From WJMB01 sp964581465 (lineage in GTDB: Bacteria; RBG-13-66-14): a stretch of DNA of 64,000 nt. Location of the stretch: contig CAZOOP010000006.1 in NCBI GenBank assembly GCA_964581465.1, positions 1-64,000 on the forward strand. The letters are read 5' to 3'. Shown one piece after another: positions 51,039-59,743 of the stretch. The translations under genes and the position numbers were made by a program. Each line of letters opens with the position of its first letter. Position 1 is the stretch's first letter. The notes below the pieces were generated by a model. The model made no database searches. It was not told the DNA's origin and saw only the letters and a program-made list of their open reading frames with translations.

Positions 51039-51603
51039 GGGATCGTATACCGTGTTCTGACCGATGCATGTGTGTAACGCGCTGTTAACATAGGTGATGG
51101 GCTGTGATGCTCTGTCACCAGAAAGGGTCGCAAAAGTGGCGGAAAACAAGCAACCGACCGGCACATCAGTTGCCAAAATGTAACCATGATAATCACTATA
51201 AGTTGGCCGATGGTAAGTATAAATGCAAGAGAAGTGGCATAAAATATACACACCGAATCCAAAAGAAAGCACGGCGCCGCCTAGCTTTAAAAGCTCAAGG
51301 TGGAATAGATCGTCAACACCGACGGCTTGAAGGCCTATAACAGGCTGTCACTCAACGGTTTTCACTACAAGCGCATCAACAGCGACAAGGCCCTGGCCAA
51401 TGGCGAGGTGCGTATCAACGGCCTCGATAACTGCCGGGGATGCGGCAAGCGACGGCAATAAGCCTACCACGGCGGCTTCAAACGCAACGACAGGCTCTGT
51501 ATCAGAGAAAGGCCGCCCAGATTCAGCCACAGAAACGACGACAAATGTCTCGACTACCTGCGGGATACAGCGCTCAATTGGTCCGATCAGGTTACATGAT
51601 CCC
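51039..51603 (+). mobile_element. Decayed IS1595-like element with R2-type termini
   Basis: 565 bp. The left end GGGATCGTATACCGTGTTCTG and the right end (reverse complement GGGATCATGTAACCTGATCGG) match the two R2 termini. Inside are pieces of an ISXO2-like transposase (see the pseudogene). The flanks ATGTTTTC and AAGTTTCA agree at 5 of 8. IS1595-family elements make 8-bp duplications, the same length as seen at the R1, R2 and R3 repeats. Confidence 0.7.
51104..51480 (+). pseudogene. Remnant of an IS1595-family (ISXO2-like) transposase
   Basis: Two homologous pieces lie in different frames. 51104-51280 encodes KCNHDNHYKLADGKYKCKRS, a degraded N-terminal zinc ribbon as in IS1595 transposases. 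51309-51440 encodes IVNTDGLKAYNRLSLNG, FHYKRINSDKALANGEVRING and LDN, which matches the late catalytic region (TDG..AY..L...H..VNHS..YV.G.VHTN.IE). The middle of the DDE domain is deleted and the frame is broken, so it is inactive. Confidence 0.75.
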
Positions 51604-51611
51604 AAGTTTCA

Positions 51612-51905
51612 TATCTGCTAAAGCAGCTATTTAAAAGCGTTCCGCCTCATTCCGCCTGGAAAGCCCAGCATGAAAACTGGAGTCGCGACTTGTCGACTCT
51701 CCGCGTCCTGTTGGAACACATCTGGTTTTGTGCCATCATTCAACGCACGGAAAGTGACAGCCTGCGCACCCATAAGACACCTAACAACAGGCTATTAGCG
51801 GTATATGCCTATTCAGGCAGGTGTGATAATCTTCTGGTTCAATTAGTACATTTTGTACATTTCCGAGAGGGGGTGTCGGGGAGCAGGCAAACCACTCTTT
51901 ACTTG
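51612..51905. other. Intergenic sequence between the IS remnant and the R2 fragment
   Basis: About 290 bp, AT-richer than coding DNA, with no conserved frame, terminator or full repeat recognised. Confidence 0.35.
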
Positions 51906-51937
51906 CCTGATTTGGTCCGAACAGGTTCCATGATGCC
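51906..51937 (-). repeat. Solo R2 terminus
   Basis: CCTGATTTGGTCCGAACAGG then TTCCATGATGCC is the reverse complement of the R2 left end; the rest is missing. Confidence 0.6.
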
Positions 51938-52073
51938 TAATCCAAAAGGGTCTTCCACAGGTCTGATCGGGTTGTGCCGCCAAGCTCGGGAGTCGAATCA
52001 AAGCTAACGTGAAGGTTGCGTACATAGGAGTGTGCAACACTGGAGCGACGGCGTGGTAAAACACGGCTGCGCC

Positions 52074-52102
52074 TTGACTCGGACGGCGCCCATATGCTAA
52101 TC
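52074..52102 (+). promoter_or_regulatory. Candidate promoter of ackA
   Basis: TTGACT (52074-52079), 17-bp spacer, CTAATC (52097-52102) with ATG before it. The -10 box is weak. It lies about 70 bp upstream of the ATG at 52174. Confidence 0.5.
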
Positions 52103-52173
52103 TACCGTCCCGCCGATAACGTTAAAATCAGGCGGTTTGATCCACGTCAAAATCTCGTTGTGAAAGAGGCGCG

Positions 52174-53388
52174 ATGAACATCCTGGTGCTCAATTGCGGT
52201 AGCTCCTCGGTCAAGTTCCAACTCCTGGAGATGACCGAGGAACGGTTATTGGCCAAAGGTCTGGTGGAGCGCATCGGCGCCGGACAGGCCCGGGTCAAGT
52301 ACAAGACGCCGGGGGGCAAGCTAACCCGCGAGCCCGACGAAATCACTGATCACACCACGGCGGTGGCCTACGTCCTGGACCTGTTGACCAAGGGCGAGCA
52401 GGCCGTCGTCGACTCCCTTGACGACATCGCCGCCGTCGGCCACCGCGTGGTCCACGGCGGTGAGCGTTTCGCCGACAGCACCCTGATCACCGAAGAGGTC
52501 TACGGCAAGATCGAAGACTGCATACCCTTGGCACCGCTGCACAATCCGGCCAACCTCAAGGGCGTGGACGCCGTCACGGCCATCCTGCCCCGAGCGCCCC
52601 AGGTGGCCGTTTTCGACACCGCCTTCCACCAGACGATGCCCGAGACCAGCTACCTTTACGCCCTGCCGAGCTGGACCTATGAGCGCTACAGCATTCGACG
52701 CTACGGCTTTCACGGCACCAGTCACCGCTATGTCGCGGCTCGCTGCGCCGAGAAGATGAACCGTCCCATCGAGAAGCTCAAGCTGGTCACCTGTCATCTG
52801 GGCAACGGCGCCTCGGTCGCCGCCGTCGACAAAGGCACTAGCGTCGACACCTCGATGGGCTTCACCCCCCTCGAGGGCCTGGTGATGGGCAGCCGCTGCG
52901 GCGACATCGACCCGGCCATCCCCCTGTTTTTGCAAAACAAAGAGAACCTGGACGCCAAAGAGGTCGACGCCCTGCTCAACCGCCAATCCGGCGTGCGCGG
53001 CCTCTCCGATGGCAAGTACATCGACATGCGCGACATCGAGGATCGCTACTTCGAGAACGATCCCGAATGCGTCAAGATCCTCCAGATCTACTGCTACCGC
53101 ATCACCAAGTATATCGGCGCCTACGCCGCCGCCATGGGTGGTCTCGACGCCGTTATCTTCACCGCCGGCGTCGGCGAGAACTCGCCCATCGCACGGACCC
53201 TGACCTGCAAGCCCCTGGCCTTTCTCGGACTGGAGCTCGACGAGAGCCTCAACACAGAAAAGGCCCAACCCGGCTCGGGCTACGAAGGCCCCGTGACCAC
53301 TCCGGACAGCGGCGTCGCCGTCTGGGTGGTGCCGACCAACGAGGAGCTGGTCATCGCCCGGGACACCCGCGCCATCTGCACCGGCTGA
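52174..53388 (+). CDS. ackA: Acetate kinase
   Basis: 404 residues, full length. The ASKHA signature MNILVLNCGSSSVKFQLLEM is at the N-terminus, and GHRVVHGGERF, FDTAFHQTMPETSYLYALP, RRYGFHGTSHRYVA, THLGNG-like CHLGNGASVAAVDKGTSVDTSMGFTPLEG and FTAGVGENSPIARTL follow. It converts acetyl phosphate and ADP to acetate and ATP. pta is not adjacent. The ribosome site is AGAGGCGCG. The downstream gap to rpmF is about 260 bp. Confidence 0.97.
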   Translation: MNILVLNCGSSSVKFQLLEMTEERLLAKGLVERIGAGQARVKYKTPGGKLTREPDEITDHTTAVAYVLDLLTKGEQAVVDSLDDIAAVGHRVVHGGERFADSTLITEEVYGKIEDCIPLAPLHNPANLKGVDAVTAILPRAPQVAVFDTAFHQTMPETSYLYALPSWTYERYSIRRYGFHGTSHRYVAARCAEKMNRPIEKLKLVTCHLGNGASVAAVDKGTSVDTSMGFTPLEGLVMGSRCGDIDPAIPLFLQNKENLDAKEVDALLNRQSGVRGLSDGKYIDMRDIEDRYFENDPECVKILQIYCYRITKYIGAYAAAMGGLDAVIFTAGVGENSPIARTLTCKPLAFLGLELDESLNTEKAQPGSGYEGPVTTPDSGVAVWVVPTNEELVIARDTRAICTG

Positions 53389-53431
53389 GACCCGTCCCGA
53401 CGATGTACCGCGTTATCCGAAGCTGACGGCC

Positions 53432-53460
53432 TTGCCAACTTGAGTAAATATTGGTAAGGT
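53432..53460 (+). promoter_or_regulatory. Candidate promoter of the rpmF-plsX-fab run
   Basis: TTGCCA (53432-53437), 17-bp spacer, TAAGGT (53455-53460). It lies about 185 bp upstream of rpmF in the gap after ackA. Confidence 0.5.
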
Positions 53461-53645
53461 TCTGCTTCGTCGACAGGTGGATCGATCGCACGGATCGGAC
53501 GCCGCCCGCCGGCAGCTCACCCGCATGGCATTCCGGCCTCGACCGCCGGTTAGACCGGTTACCCGTTGCGTTCTGTTCGATGTCAATCGGCGCCCCTCGC
53601 GCCGTCGAAGCCTTGACTCTTTACCGATACCACCAAGGAGTAAGC

Positions 53646-53840
53646 ATGGCCGTTCCCAAACGGCGGAAGTCCCGCTCCAAACGCGACATGCGTAAAGCCC
53701 ACTGGGTGCGCAAGATCGCCGTCCCCAGCCTGACCACCTGCCCCAACTGCGGCGCGGCCAAGCTGCCCCACCGCATCTGCGCCGCCTGCGGACACTACAA
53801 GGGCCGCCAGATCATCATCCCGGTCAAGCAGGAAGAGTAG
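53646..53840 (+). CDS. rpmF: 50S ribosomal protein L32
   Basis: 64 residues, ATG after CAAGGAGTAAGC. MAVPKRRKSRSKRDMRKAHW is the L32 N-terminus, and TTCPNCGAAKLPHRICAACGHYKGRQII holds the four zinc cysteines (two CxxC pairs). It heads plsX-fabH-fabD, the order seen in many bacteria. The DUF177/YceD gene that usually precedes rpmF is not present in the gap after ackA. Confidence 0.97.
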   Translation: MAVPKRRKSRSKRDMRKAHWVRKIAVPSLTTCPNCGAAKLPHRICAACGHYKGRQIIIPVKQEE

Positions 53841-53953
53841 GACCGCCCCAGCGTTTTCGTCGGGACTCGACCTTGTCGCGGTCCCGCCCTCCCCATACCG
53901 CCCGGGAGATCCGGTTATCCCCGATCCCCCGGGCGCGCCCCAACGGTATCTCC

Positions 53954-54988
53954 ATGCCCCGACCCACCCCCGCCGCCGACGGCCGCTCCCCCATCGCCCT
54001 GGACGTGATGGGCGGCGACAACGCCCCCGGGGCGATCATCGCCGGGGCCGCGCTGGCGCGCAGGGCCGGGGTTGGCGAGCTTATCCTGGTCGGCCACCGC
54101 GACGAAGTGACGACGGAACTGCGCCGTCAGGGCTTGGATCCCGCTGATTGGCGCATCGAGCACGCCGCCCAGGTTGTGGCGATGGACGAGTCGCCGACCT
54201 ACGCCCTCAAGCGCAAGCGCGACGCCTCGATCTCCGTGGCCACGCGCCTGGTAAAGAACGGCGAGGCGGCGGCCCTGGTTTCCGCCGGCTCCACCGGGGC
54301 TCAGGTCGTCAGCTCGATCCTCCACCTGGGCCGCCTGCCCGGTGTCGAACGCCCGGCCATCGCCGTGGCCGTCCCGGCCACCCACGGCTGGAGCGTGCTT
54401 ATCGACGCCGGGGCCAATGAGCAGAACCGGGCCAGCCACCTGGTCGGCTTCGCCGTGATGGGCTCGCTCTATCTGGAGACGGCCTTCGACATTGAGAACC
54501 CCCGCGTCGGTCTGGTCTCCATCGGCGAGGAGCCCACCAAGGGCAACGACGTGGTCCGCGAGGCCTACAATCTGCTGGCCGCCAAGTCGGGCATAAACTT
54601 CACCGGCATGGTCGAGGGCCGGGGGCTCTACACCGGCGGCGCCGACGTGGTGGTCTGCGACGGCTTCGTCGGCAATGTGCTGCTCAAGTTCAGCGAGTCC
54701 GCGGCGCGCTGGGTGGCCCACCACCTGCGCGAGGGTATGCGCCGCCGCCCCCTGGTGACCTTGGGCGGCCTGCTGATGAAGCCGGCCTTCCGTCACTTCA
54801 AGCAGGTGGCCGGGGCCTCCTCCATCGGCGGCGCGCCGCTGCTCGGCGTCCGGGGGATCAGCATCATCGCCCACGGCTCCTCGAACGCCGAGGCGATCAT
54901 GAACGCCTGCAAGGCCGCCCGACACTTGGTCGACAGCGAGATCAACCGCCAGATCAGCGAGAAGATGGCCCTGGGCGACGGGGACTGA
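53954..54988 (+). CDS. plsX: Phosphate acyltransferase PlsX
   Basis: 344 residues from the ATG at 53954. ALDVMGGDNAPGAIIAGAALA is the family N-terminus, followed by MDESPTYALKRKRDASISVATRLVKNGEAAALVSAGSTGA, GANEQNRASHLVGFAVMG, NIGEE-like VSIGEEPTKGND and VCDGFVGNVLLKFSE. It makes acyl-phosphate from acyl-ACP for phospholipid synthesis. An in-frame TTG at 53873 would add 27 unrelated residues. It lies 113 bp after rpmF and 150 bp before fabH. Confidence 0.95.
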   Translation: MPRPTPAADGRSPIALDVMGGDNAPGAIIAGAALARRAGVGELILVGHRDEVTTELRRQGLDPADWRIEHAAQVVAMDESPTYALKRKRDASISVATRLVKNGEAAALVSAGSTGAQVVSSILHLGRLPGVERPAIAVAVPATHGWSVLIDAGANEQNRASHLVGFAVMGSLYLETAFDIENPRVGLVSIGEEPTKGNDVVREAYNLLAAKSGINFTGMVEGRGLYTGGADVVVCDGFVGNVLLKFSESAARWVAHHLREGMRRRPLVTLGGLLMKPAFRHFKQVAGASSIGGAPLLGVRGISIIAHGSSNAEAIMNACKAARHLVDSEINRQISEKMALGDGD

Positions 54989-55141
54989 TCAGGCGCAGCC
55001 CGCGGCCGGTCGCTCCGGGGCCGTCTGTACAACTCGCGAGGCTGTCCCCGCGGCACTTGACCTTACTTTACAGCTATCGGCATTCGACGCCAAGACGACA
55101 CGCCATCGGAAAACGAGCCCGTGCCCCAGAGAGGTGAGATC

Positions 55142-56125
55142 ATGGCCAACGCCGGCATCATCGGAATCGGCTCCTACCTGCCCGAGAAGGTCTTGACCAA
55201 CAGTGACCTGGAGAAGGTGGTCGACACCTCGGACGAATGGATCCGCACCCGCACCGGGATGCGCGAGCGGCACATCGCCGCCGAGGATCAGTCCGCCAGC
55301 GACCTGGCCTTCATCGCGGCCCAGAGCGCTCTGGAGACCGCAGGTATCGCCGCCGACCAGCTCGACGCCGTCATCCTGGCCACGGTCTGTCCCGACTACC
55401 TCTTCCCCTCGACGGCCTGCGTGCTGCAGGACAAGCTGGGGGCCAAGAAGGCCGGGGCCTTCGACCTCTCGGCGGGCTGCGCCGGTTTCGCCAGCGCCAT
55501 GTCCGTGGCCGACGCCTACATCAAGAGTGGGATGATGGAGAACATCCTGGTGGTCGGCGTCGAGGTGCTCTCGCGCTTCACCAACTGGGAAGACCGCAAC
55601 ACCTGCGTGCTCTTCGGCGACGGCGCCGGGGCGGCCGTGGTCAGCGCCGTGGACGAGGAGGGCCTGCTGGCCGACTTCATCAAGGCCGACGGTTCCGGCG
55701 GACCCTTCCTGATCCAGCCCGCCGGCGGCTCGGTCAACCCGGCCACCCACGAGACCGTGGACAAGAAGATGCACTACGTCCACATGTCGGGCCAGGACGT
55801 CTTCAAGAGCGCGGTGCGGGCGATGGTCGAGGGCGCCCGGGCGGTGCTCGAGCAGGCCGGTTACCAGAGCGAGGACATCGACCTGCTGGTTCCGCATCAG
55901 GCCAACATTCGCATCATCGAGGCCGTGCGCAAGCGCCTTGAGGTCCCTCCGGAGCGGGCCTTCGTCAACATCGAACGCCAGGCCAACACCTCGGCCGCCA
56001 CCATCCCCATCTGCCTCGACGAGGCCTATCGCTCGGGGCGTCTCAACCGGGGCGATCTGGTCTGCACCACCACCTTCGGCGCCGGTTTCGCCTGGGCGGC
56101 GAACCTGCTGCGCTGGATCATCTGA
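55142..56125 (+). CDS. fabH: Beta-ketoacyl-ACP synthase III
   Basis: 327 residues from the ATG at 55142, after AGAGAGGTGAGATC. The catalytic triad is visible: C113 in DLSAGCAGFASA, H252 in LLVPHQANIRII, N282 in IERQANTSAATIPI. GRGAG-type FGDGAGAAVV is also present. It condenses acetyl-CoA with malonyl-ACP to start fatty acid synthesis. It ends in CTTTFGAGFAWAANLLRW as usual. Confidence 0.97.
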   Translation: MANAGIIGIGSYLPEKVLTNSDLEKVVDTSDEWIRTRTGMRERHIAAEDQSASDLAFIAAQSALETAGIAADQLDAVILATVCPDYLFPSTACVLQDKLGAKKAGAFDLSAGCAGFASAMSVADAYIKSGMMENILVVGVEVLSRFTNWEDRNTCVLFGDGAGAAVVSAVDEEGLLADFIKADGSGGPFLIQPAGGSVNPATHETVDKKMHYVHMSGQDVFKSAVRAMVEGARAVLEQAGYQSEDIDLLVPHQANIRIIEAVRKRLEVPPERAFVNIERQANTSAATIPICLDEAYRSGRLNRGDLVCTTTFGAGFAWAANLLRWII

Positions 56126-56204
56126 CACCGCAACCCCGGGGGATGTATCATATATTGTAGATAGGGGGATCTCCACGGCAGTTCACCCCAGCAAAAGGAC
56201 CCCC

Positions 56205-56825
56205 ATGCGAATCATGCTTCCGGCCCTGCTGGCCCTGGCTTTCGTCGTCGGTTCGGCTCAGGCCGAGCCCGTCGAGGCCCGCGACGTCGACCCGCCGACC
56301 ACCCGGGTCGGCATCCACATCGGCCTGGGGCTGGGTTACCGCAACGTCTTCAGCGACACCCTGCCCGACGGCGCCGACCAGTCCTGCTGGCTGGGGCGCT
56401 TCGAGATCGGTCTCTCCTACGCCAAGCTCATCGGCGTCAAGTTCCAGCTCGGCATCGGAACCTTCGACTGGACCATCGAGGAGAACCGCGAGGTGCCCAT
56501 GGGCCATTACCTGCAGAGCGTGGATCTCTACACCCTGATCCCCCTGGGCGAGCGCTGGCGCCTGCGCCCCGCCGCCGGTTACACCTTCTCCTCCAACCTC
56601 GTCGACTCCCAGGGCACCGGCTTCGGCGGCGCCCAGGGCTTTCATCTCCAGTTGGCCGGGGAGTTCCAGCTCAAAGAGGTGCTCTGGCTCAGCGCCGGCG
56701 TCGGCTACCACCTCACCGGCGAATACGCTGATATCGACATCGACGAATCCGAGGTGATCATCCCAGACAGCGTCGACGCCCAACACCTGGACATGTTCTT
56801 CCAGATCGTGTTCAGTCTCGAGTAG
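56205..56825 (+). CDS. Outer-membrane beta-barrel protein inside the fab cluster
   Basis: 206 residues, ATG after AAAAGGACCCCC. A signal peptide (MRIMLPALLALAFVVGSAQA) precedes alternating beta strands (RVGIHIGLGLGYRNVF, FEIGLSYAKLIGVKFQLGIGTFDW, WRLRPAAGYTFSSNL, FHLQLAGEFQLKEVLWLSAGVGYHLTGEY), ending QIVFSLE. The size fits an 8-strand OmpW/OmpA-like barrel. It sits between fabH and fabD on the same strand with gaps of 79 and 40 bp, so it is probably cotranscribed with lipid genes. Its function is unknown. Confidence 0.72.
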   Translation: MRIMLPALLALAFVVGSAQAEPVEARDVDPPTTRVGIHIGLGLGYRNVFSDTLPDGADQSCWLGRFEIGLSYAKLIGVKFQLGIGTFDWTIEENREVPMGHYLQSVDLYTLIPLGERWRLRPAAGYTFSSNLVDSQGTGFGGAQGFHLQLAGEFQLKEVLWLSAGVGYHLTGEYADIDIDESEVIIPDSVDAQHLDMFFQIVFSLE

Positions 56826-56865
56826 CACCGGTCAATCCCCAACCTCAACCCCACCCACCACCATC

Positions 56866-57804
56866 ATGAAAATCGCCGCGCTCTTTCCCGGTCAGGGCTC
56901 CCAGGAGGTCGGCATGGGCCGCAGCCTTTACGAAGCGCTGCCCACGGCCCGCCGCCTCTTCGACACCGCCGACGAGGTCCTGGGTTACCCCCTGACCCGA
57001 CTTATGTTCGAGGGTCCCGCCGAGGAACTCACCGCCACCGAGAACACCCAGCCCGCCATCTACCTCGCCAGCTACGCCGCCTGGGCCTGTCTGCGCGAAA
57101 GGCTGCCCGATCTCGACTGGGACAGCGCCGCCGGACACTCTCTGGGCGAGTACTCGGCCTACGCCGCCGCCGGAACCCTCAGCTTCGAGGAAGGCCTGCG
57201 CTTGGTCCGCCGCCGCGGAGAGTTGATCCGTGACGCCGCCCGCGATAACCCGGGCACCATGGCCGCCCTGATCGGACTGGACGAGGGAAGGGTCGAAGAG
57301 CTGCTGGCCGAACTGCCCGATCCCCGACCCATAGAGCCGGCCACGATCAACTCTCCGGTGCAGATCGTCGTCGCCGGCAGGCGCGCGGCCCTGGAGGAGT
57401 TCGTCGAACGCGCCAAAGAGGCCGGCGCCAAGCGCGCCGTGGTCCTGGACGTCAGCGGACCCTTCCACACCAGCTTCATCGCCGAGGCCGGACGACGCCT
57501 GGCCGATGAGCTGGCCGCCCTGGAGCTCGGCGAGCCGGCTTTCCCCGTGGCGACCAACGTCACCGGCGCGCCCGCCGCCGACGTCGCGGAGATCAAAAAC
57601 ACCCTGGCCCGCCAGGTGGCCGAACCGGTGCGCTGGCTGGACTGCGCCCGCTGGCTCACCAATCGCGGCGTCGAGACCGCCGTCGAGTTCGGTCACGGCC
57701 GGGTGATCGCCGGACTGATGAAGCGCTCGGCCAAGGGGCTCAAGGTTCTGAGCCTGGGCGATCCCGAGGGCTTGGAGAAGGCGATCGAATCCCTGACTTC
57801 CTAG
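56866..57804 (+). CDS. fabD: Malonyl-CoA:ACP transacylase
   Basis: 312 residues. It begins MKIAALFPGQGSQEVGMG; the nucleophile is S92 in AAGHSLGEYSAY, and the catalytic histidine lies in VSGPFHTSFI. ATENTQPAIYLASYA is also typical. It charges ACP with malonate. It follows the barrel gene by 40 bp with only a weak ribosome site. fabG, acpP and fabF do not follow; the next gene is a membrane glycosyltransferase-like protein. Confidence 0.96.
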   Translation: MKIAALFPGQGSQEVGMGRSLYEALPTARRLFDTADEVLGYPLTRLMFEGPAEELTATENTQPAIYLASYAAWACLRERLPDLDWDSAAGHSLGEYSAYAAAGTLSFEEGLRLVRRRGELIRDAARDNPGTMAALIGLDEGRVEELLAELPDPRPIEPATINSPVQIVVAGRRAALEEFVERAKEAGAKRAVVLDVSGPFHTSFIAEAGRRLADELAALELGEPAFPVATNVTGAPAADVAEIKNTLARQVAEPVRWLDCARWLTNRGVETAVEFGHGRVIAGLMKRSAKGLKVLSLGDPEGLEKAIESLTS

Positions 57805-57927
57805 TGTCCGTTCCACCCTGTGTAAAGCTGCATCGGCGCAACTGATCACGGCGGCACCGGAACCGATGAAAACCTACACGGGAATAATCCTTGTTTTGCA
57901 GGTGTGGAGTAATATCTCGGAGGACCC

Positions 57928-59601
57928 ATGGAAAACCCGGCGGAGAGTAGCATGCGGGTGCGACCGGCGGTGGCCGATTCTCGCACTCCTCGCTACCTGC
58001 TGTTGGCCCTGGTGCTGCTCTGGGGAGTCTGGGCGACGCTGAACTACAACCTCAACGAGGACGCCTTCATATCCCTGCGCTACGTCGAGAACCTCGTCGA
58101 GGGCGAGGGGCTGGTCTACAACCCCGGCGTGCGCGACGAGGCCTATTCGAATCTCTTCTGGATCCTGCTGCTGGCCCTACCGACGCTGCTGGGTGTTCCC
58201 GCGGTGGTCTCCGCGCCTGCCCTGGGTATCCTCTGCGGGGCGGCGACGATCTACCTGGTCTGGCTTATCGCCAAACGCTTGACGCCTCGTCGACGATGGG
58301 CGCCCCTGGCGGCGGCGCTGGTGACGGCGGCGTTCTATCCGCTGCTCGTCTGGTCGGGCTCGGGCCTGGAAACCCCGCTGTTCACCCTGCTGTTGACCGC
58401 GGCCGCCCTGGTGCACCTGCGTCCGAAGAGCGGTCGCTTCCCCTGGACGGGACTGCTGCTGGGCTTGGCGGCCTGGACCCGGCCCGAGGGTCTGGCCTTC
58501 ATCGTTGTCTTCGCGTTCCACCATTGGTTCTACCGGCGTCGCGGCGCGGAAACGGGATCGCGTTTAAGCGATCTATTGGTCGTTTTGGGCCTGGTCGCCG
58601 CCCAGTTCCTCTTCCGCCGCTTCTACTACGGCCTCTGGTTACCCCTGCCTGCCTATGTCAAGGCCGGCGGCTCTCTGGTCCAGCTCAAATACGGTCTGGG
58701 CTACATCCTCTTCTGGCTGCTGGTCCGGGCGCCGCTGCTATTGGCTCTACCGGCTCTCTGGGGACTCATCAAGCGTTGGCGTCGCCCCGCCGCGGGTCTC
58801 TTCACCCTGATGCTCGCCGCCCAGTTCGCCTTCATCATCTACGCCGGCGGAGACTACATGGCCCATTACCGCTTTTTGGTCCCGGTGATGCCGGCCCTGG
58901 TCCTGCTGGCCTTGATCGGCGGCGATGAGCTGCTGGACCGGATGAAAGGCGAGCGTCCGCGGGCCTGGGCGATGTGGACGCTGACGGCGGCCTTCGTCCT
59001 CTGGAGTCAGCTCGGTCACCTCGGAGACTACGCACACCGCTTGGCTGCCGAGGAAACACAACTGCACAACTACCCCAAGCAGGTGGTGGGGGCCTACCTG
59101 CGGGAGGTCCTGCCCGACGAGGCCGCGCTGGCCTGCGGATCGGCCGGCGGACTGGCCTATTTCTCGGGCCTGACCCTCTACGACTTCGCCGGTCTGTGCA
59201 ACGCCGAGGCCGCCCTCAACGGCGAGGTGCGCCACGAGGGCATGGCGGGGCACCACCTGGCCTATCCGGAGTTGATCGATAAACACGAGCCCTGGCTGGT
59301 CTTCATCAATCCCAACGCCGTTGACGCTGAGAAACTGGGAGACTGGCTGGCCGGCGAGACGGCGACTCCGGGCTACGCCTTCGACGATCTAAGCTTCCCC
59401 AACCGGGAGATGCTCGATCACCCGGTGCTGACCCGGGATTATCGACCGATGTTCGCCCGGGTGGACGCGGGCGATGCAGTCGCTGAGGGTGGAGAACTGT
59501 ACGTCAGCCTCTACGCCCGACGGGGCGAGGTCGAGGAGTTCATGAAGAGCGCGGGCGCCGTGCCCGTGGTCCCGCAAACGCCCGTCGAGAGCGCTCAGTA
59601 A
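57928..59601 (+). CDS. GT-C-type membrane glycosyltransferase
   Basis: 557 residues with about ten transmembrane helices and a soluble C-terminal domain from about residue 385. After the first helix NLNEDAFISLRYVENLVEGEGLVYNPG carries the acidic loop motif of GT-C enzymes. LVWSGSGLETPLFTLL, GLAAWTRPEG, FYYGLWLPLPAYVKAGG and IYAGGDYMAHYRFLVPVMPAL follow the pattern of polyprenyl-phosphate-dependent arabinofuranosyl/mannosyltransferases (AftB-like). The acceptor is unknown. It lies 143 bp before the DUF6754-like cluster, separated by that cluster's own promoter. Confidence 0.78.
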   Translation: MENPAESSMRVRPAVADSRTPRYLLLALVLLWGVWATLNYNLNEDAFISLRYVENLVEGEGLVYNPGVRDEAYSNLFWILLLALPTLLGVPAVVSAPALGILCGAATIYLVWLIAKRLTPRRRWAPLAAALVTAAFYPLLVWSGSGLETPLFTLLLTAAALVHLRPKSGRFPWTGLLLGLAAWTRPEGLAFIVVFAFHHWFYRRRGAETGSRLSDLLVVLGLVAAQFLFRRFYYGLWLPLPAYVKAGGSLVQLKYGLGYILFWLLVRAPLLLALPALWGLIKRWRRPAAGLFTLMLAAQFAFIIYAGGDYMAHYRFLVPVMPALVLLALIGGDELLDRMKGERPRAWAMWTLTAAFVLWSQLGHLGDYAHRLAAEETQLHNYPKQVVGAYLREVLPDEAALACGSAGGLAYFSGLTLYDFAGLCNAEAALNGEVRHEGMAGHHLAYPELIDKHEPWLVFINPNAVDAEKLGDWLAGETATPGYAFDDLSFPNREMLDHPVLTRDYRPMFARVDAGDAVAEGGELYVSLYARRGEVEEFMKSAGAVPVVPQTPVESAQ

Positions 59602-59627
59602 ACCGCTGGTTTAGCGTCAGTTGCCCG

Positions 59628-59656
59628 TTGACACTCCCCAGCGCCTTTGCTACACT
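59628..59656 (+). promoter_or_regulatory. Sigma-70 promoter of the DUF6754-like cluster
   Basis: TTGACA (59628-59633), 17-bp spacer, TACACT (59651-59656), with TGC before the -10. It lies about 90 bp upstream of the first gene. Confidence 0.8.
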
Positions 59657-59743
59657 GTCAGACATATTCTTGCCTCAAGACGGCGCATCATCATCGTTGT
59701 CATGGTTCTATCCATTATCATCCATGTGGGAAGGGAGTCCGAA

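Noticed and set aside
51104..51340. 78-residue open frame as a functional zinc-ribbon protein
   Set aside because: It is the broken N-terminus of an IS1595-like transposase: the second CxxC is lost and the catalytic part lies in another frame.
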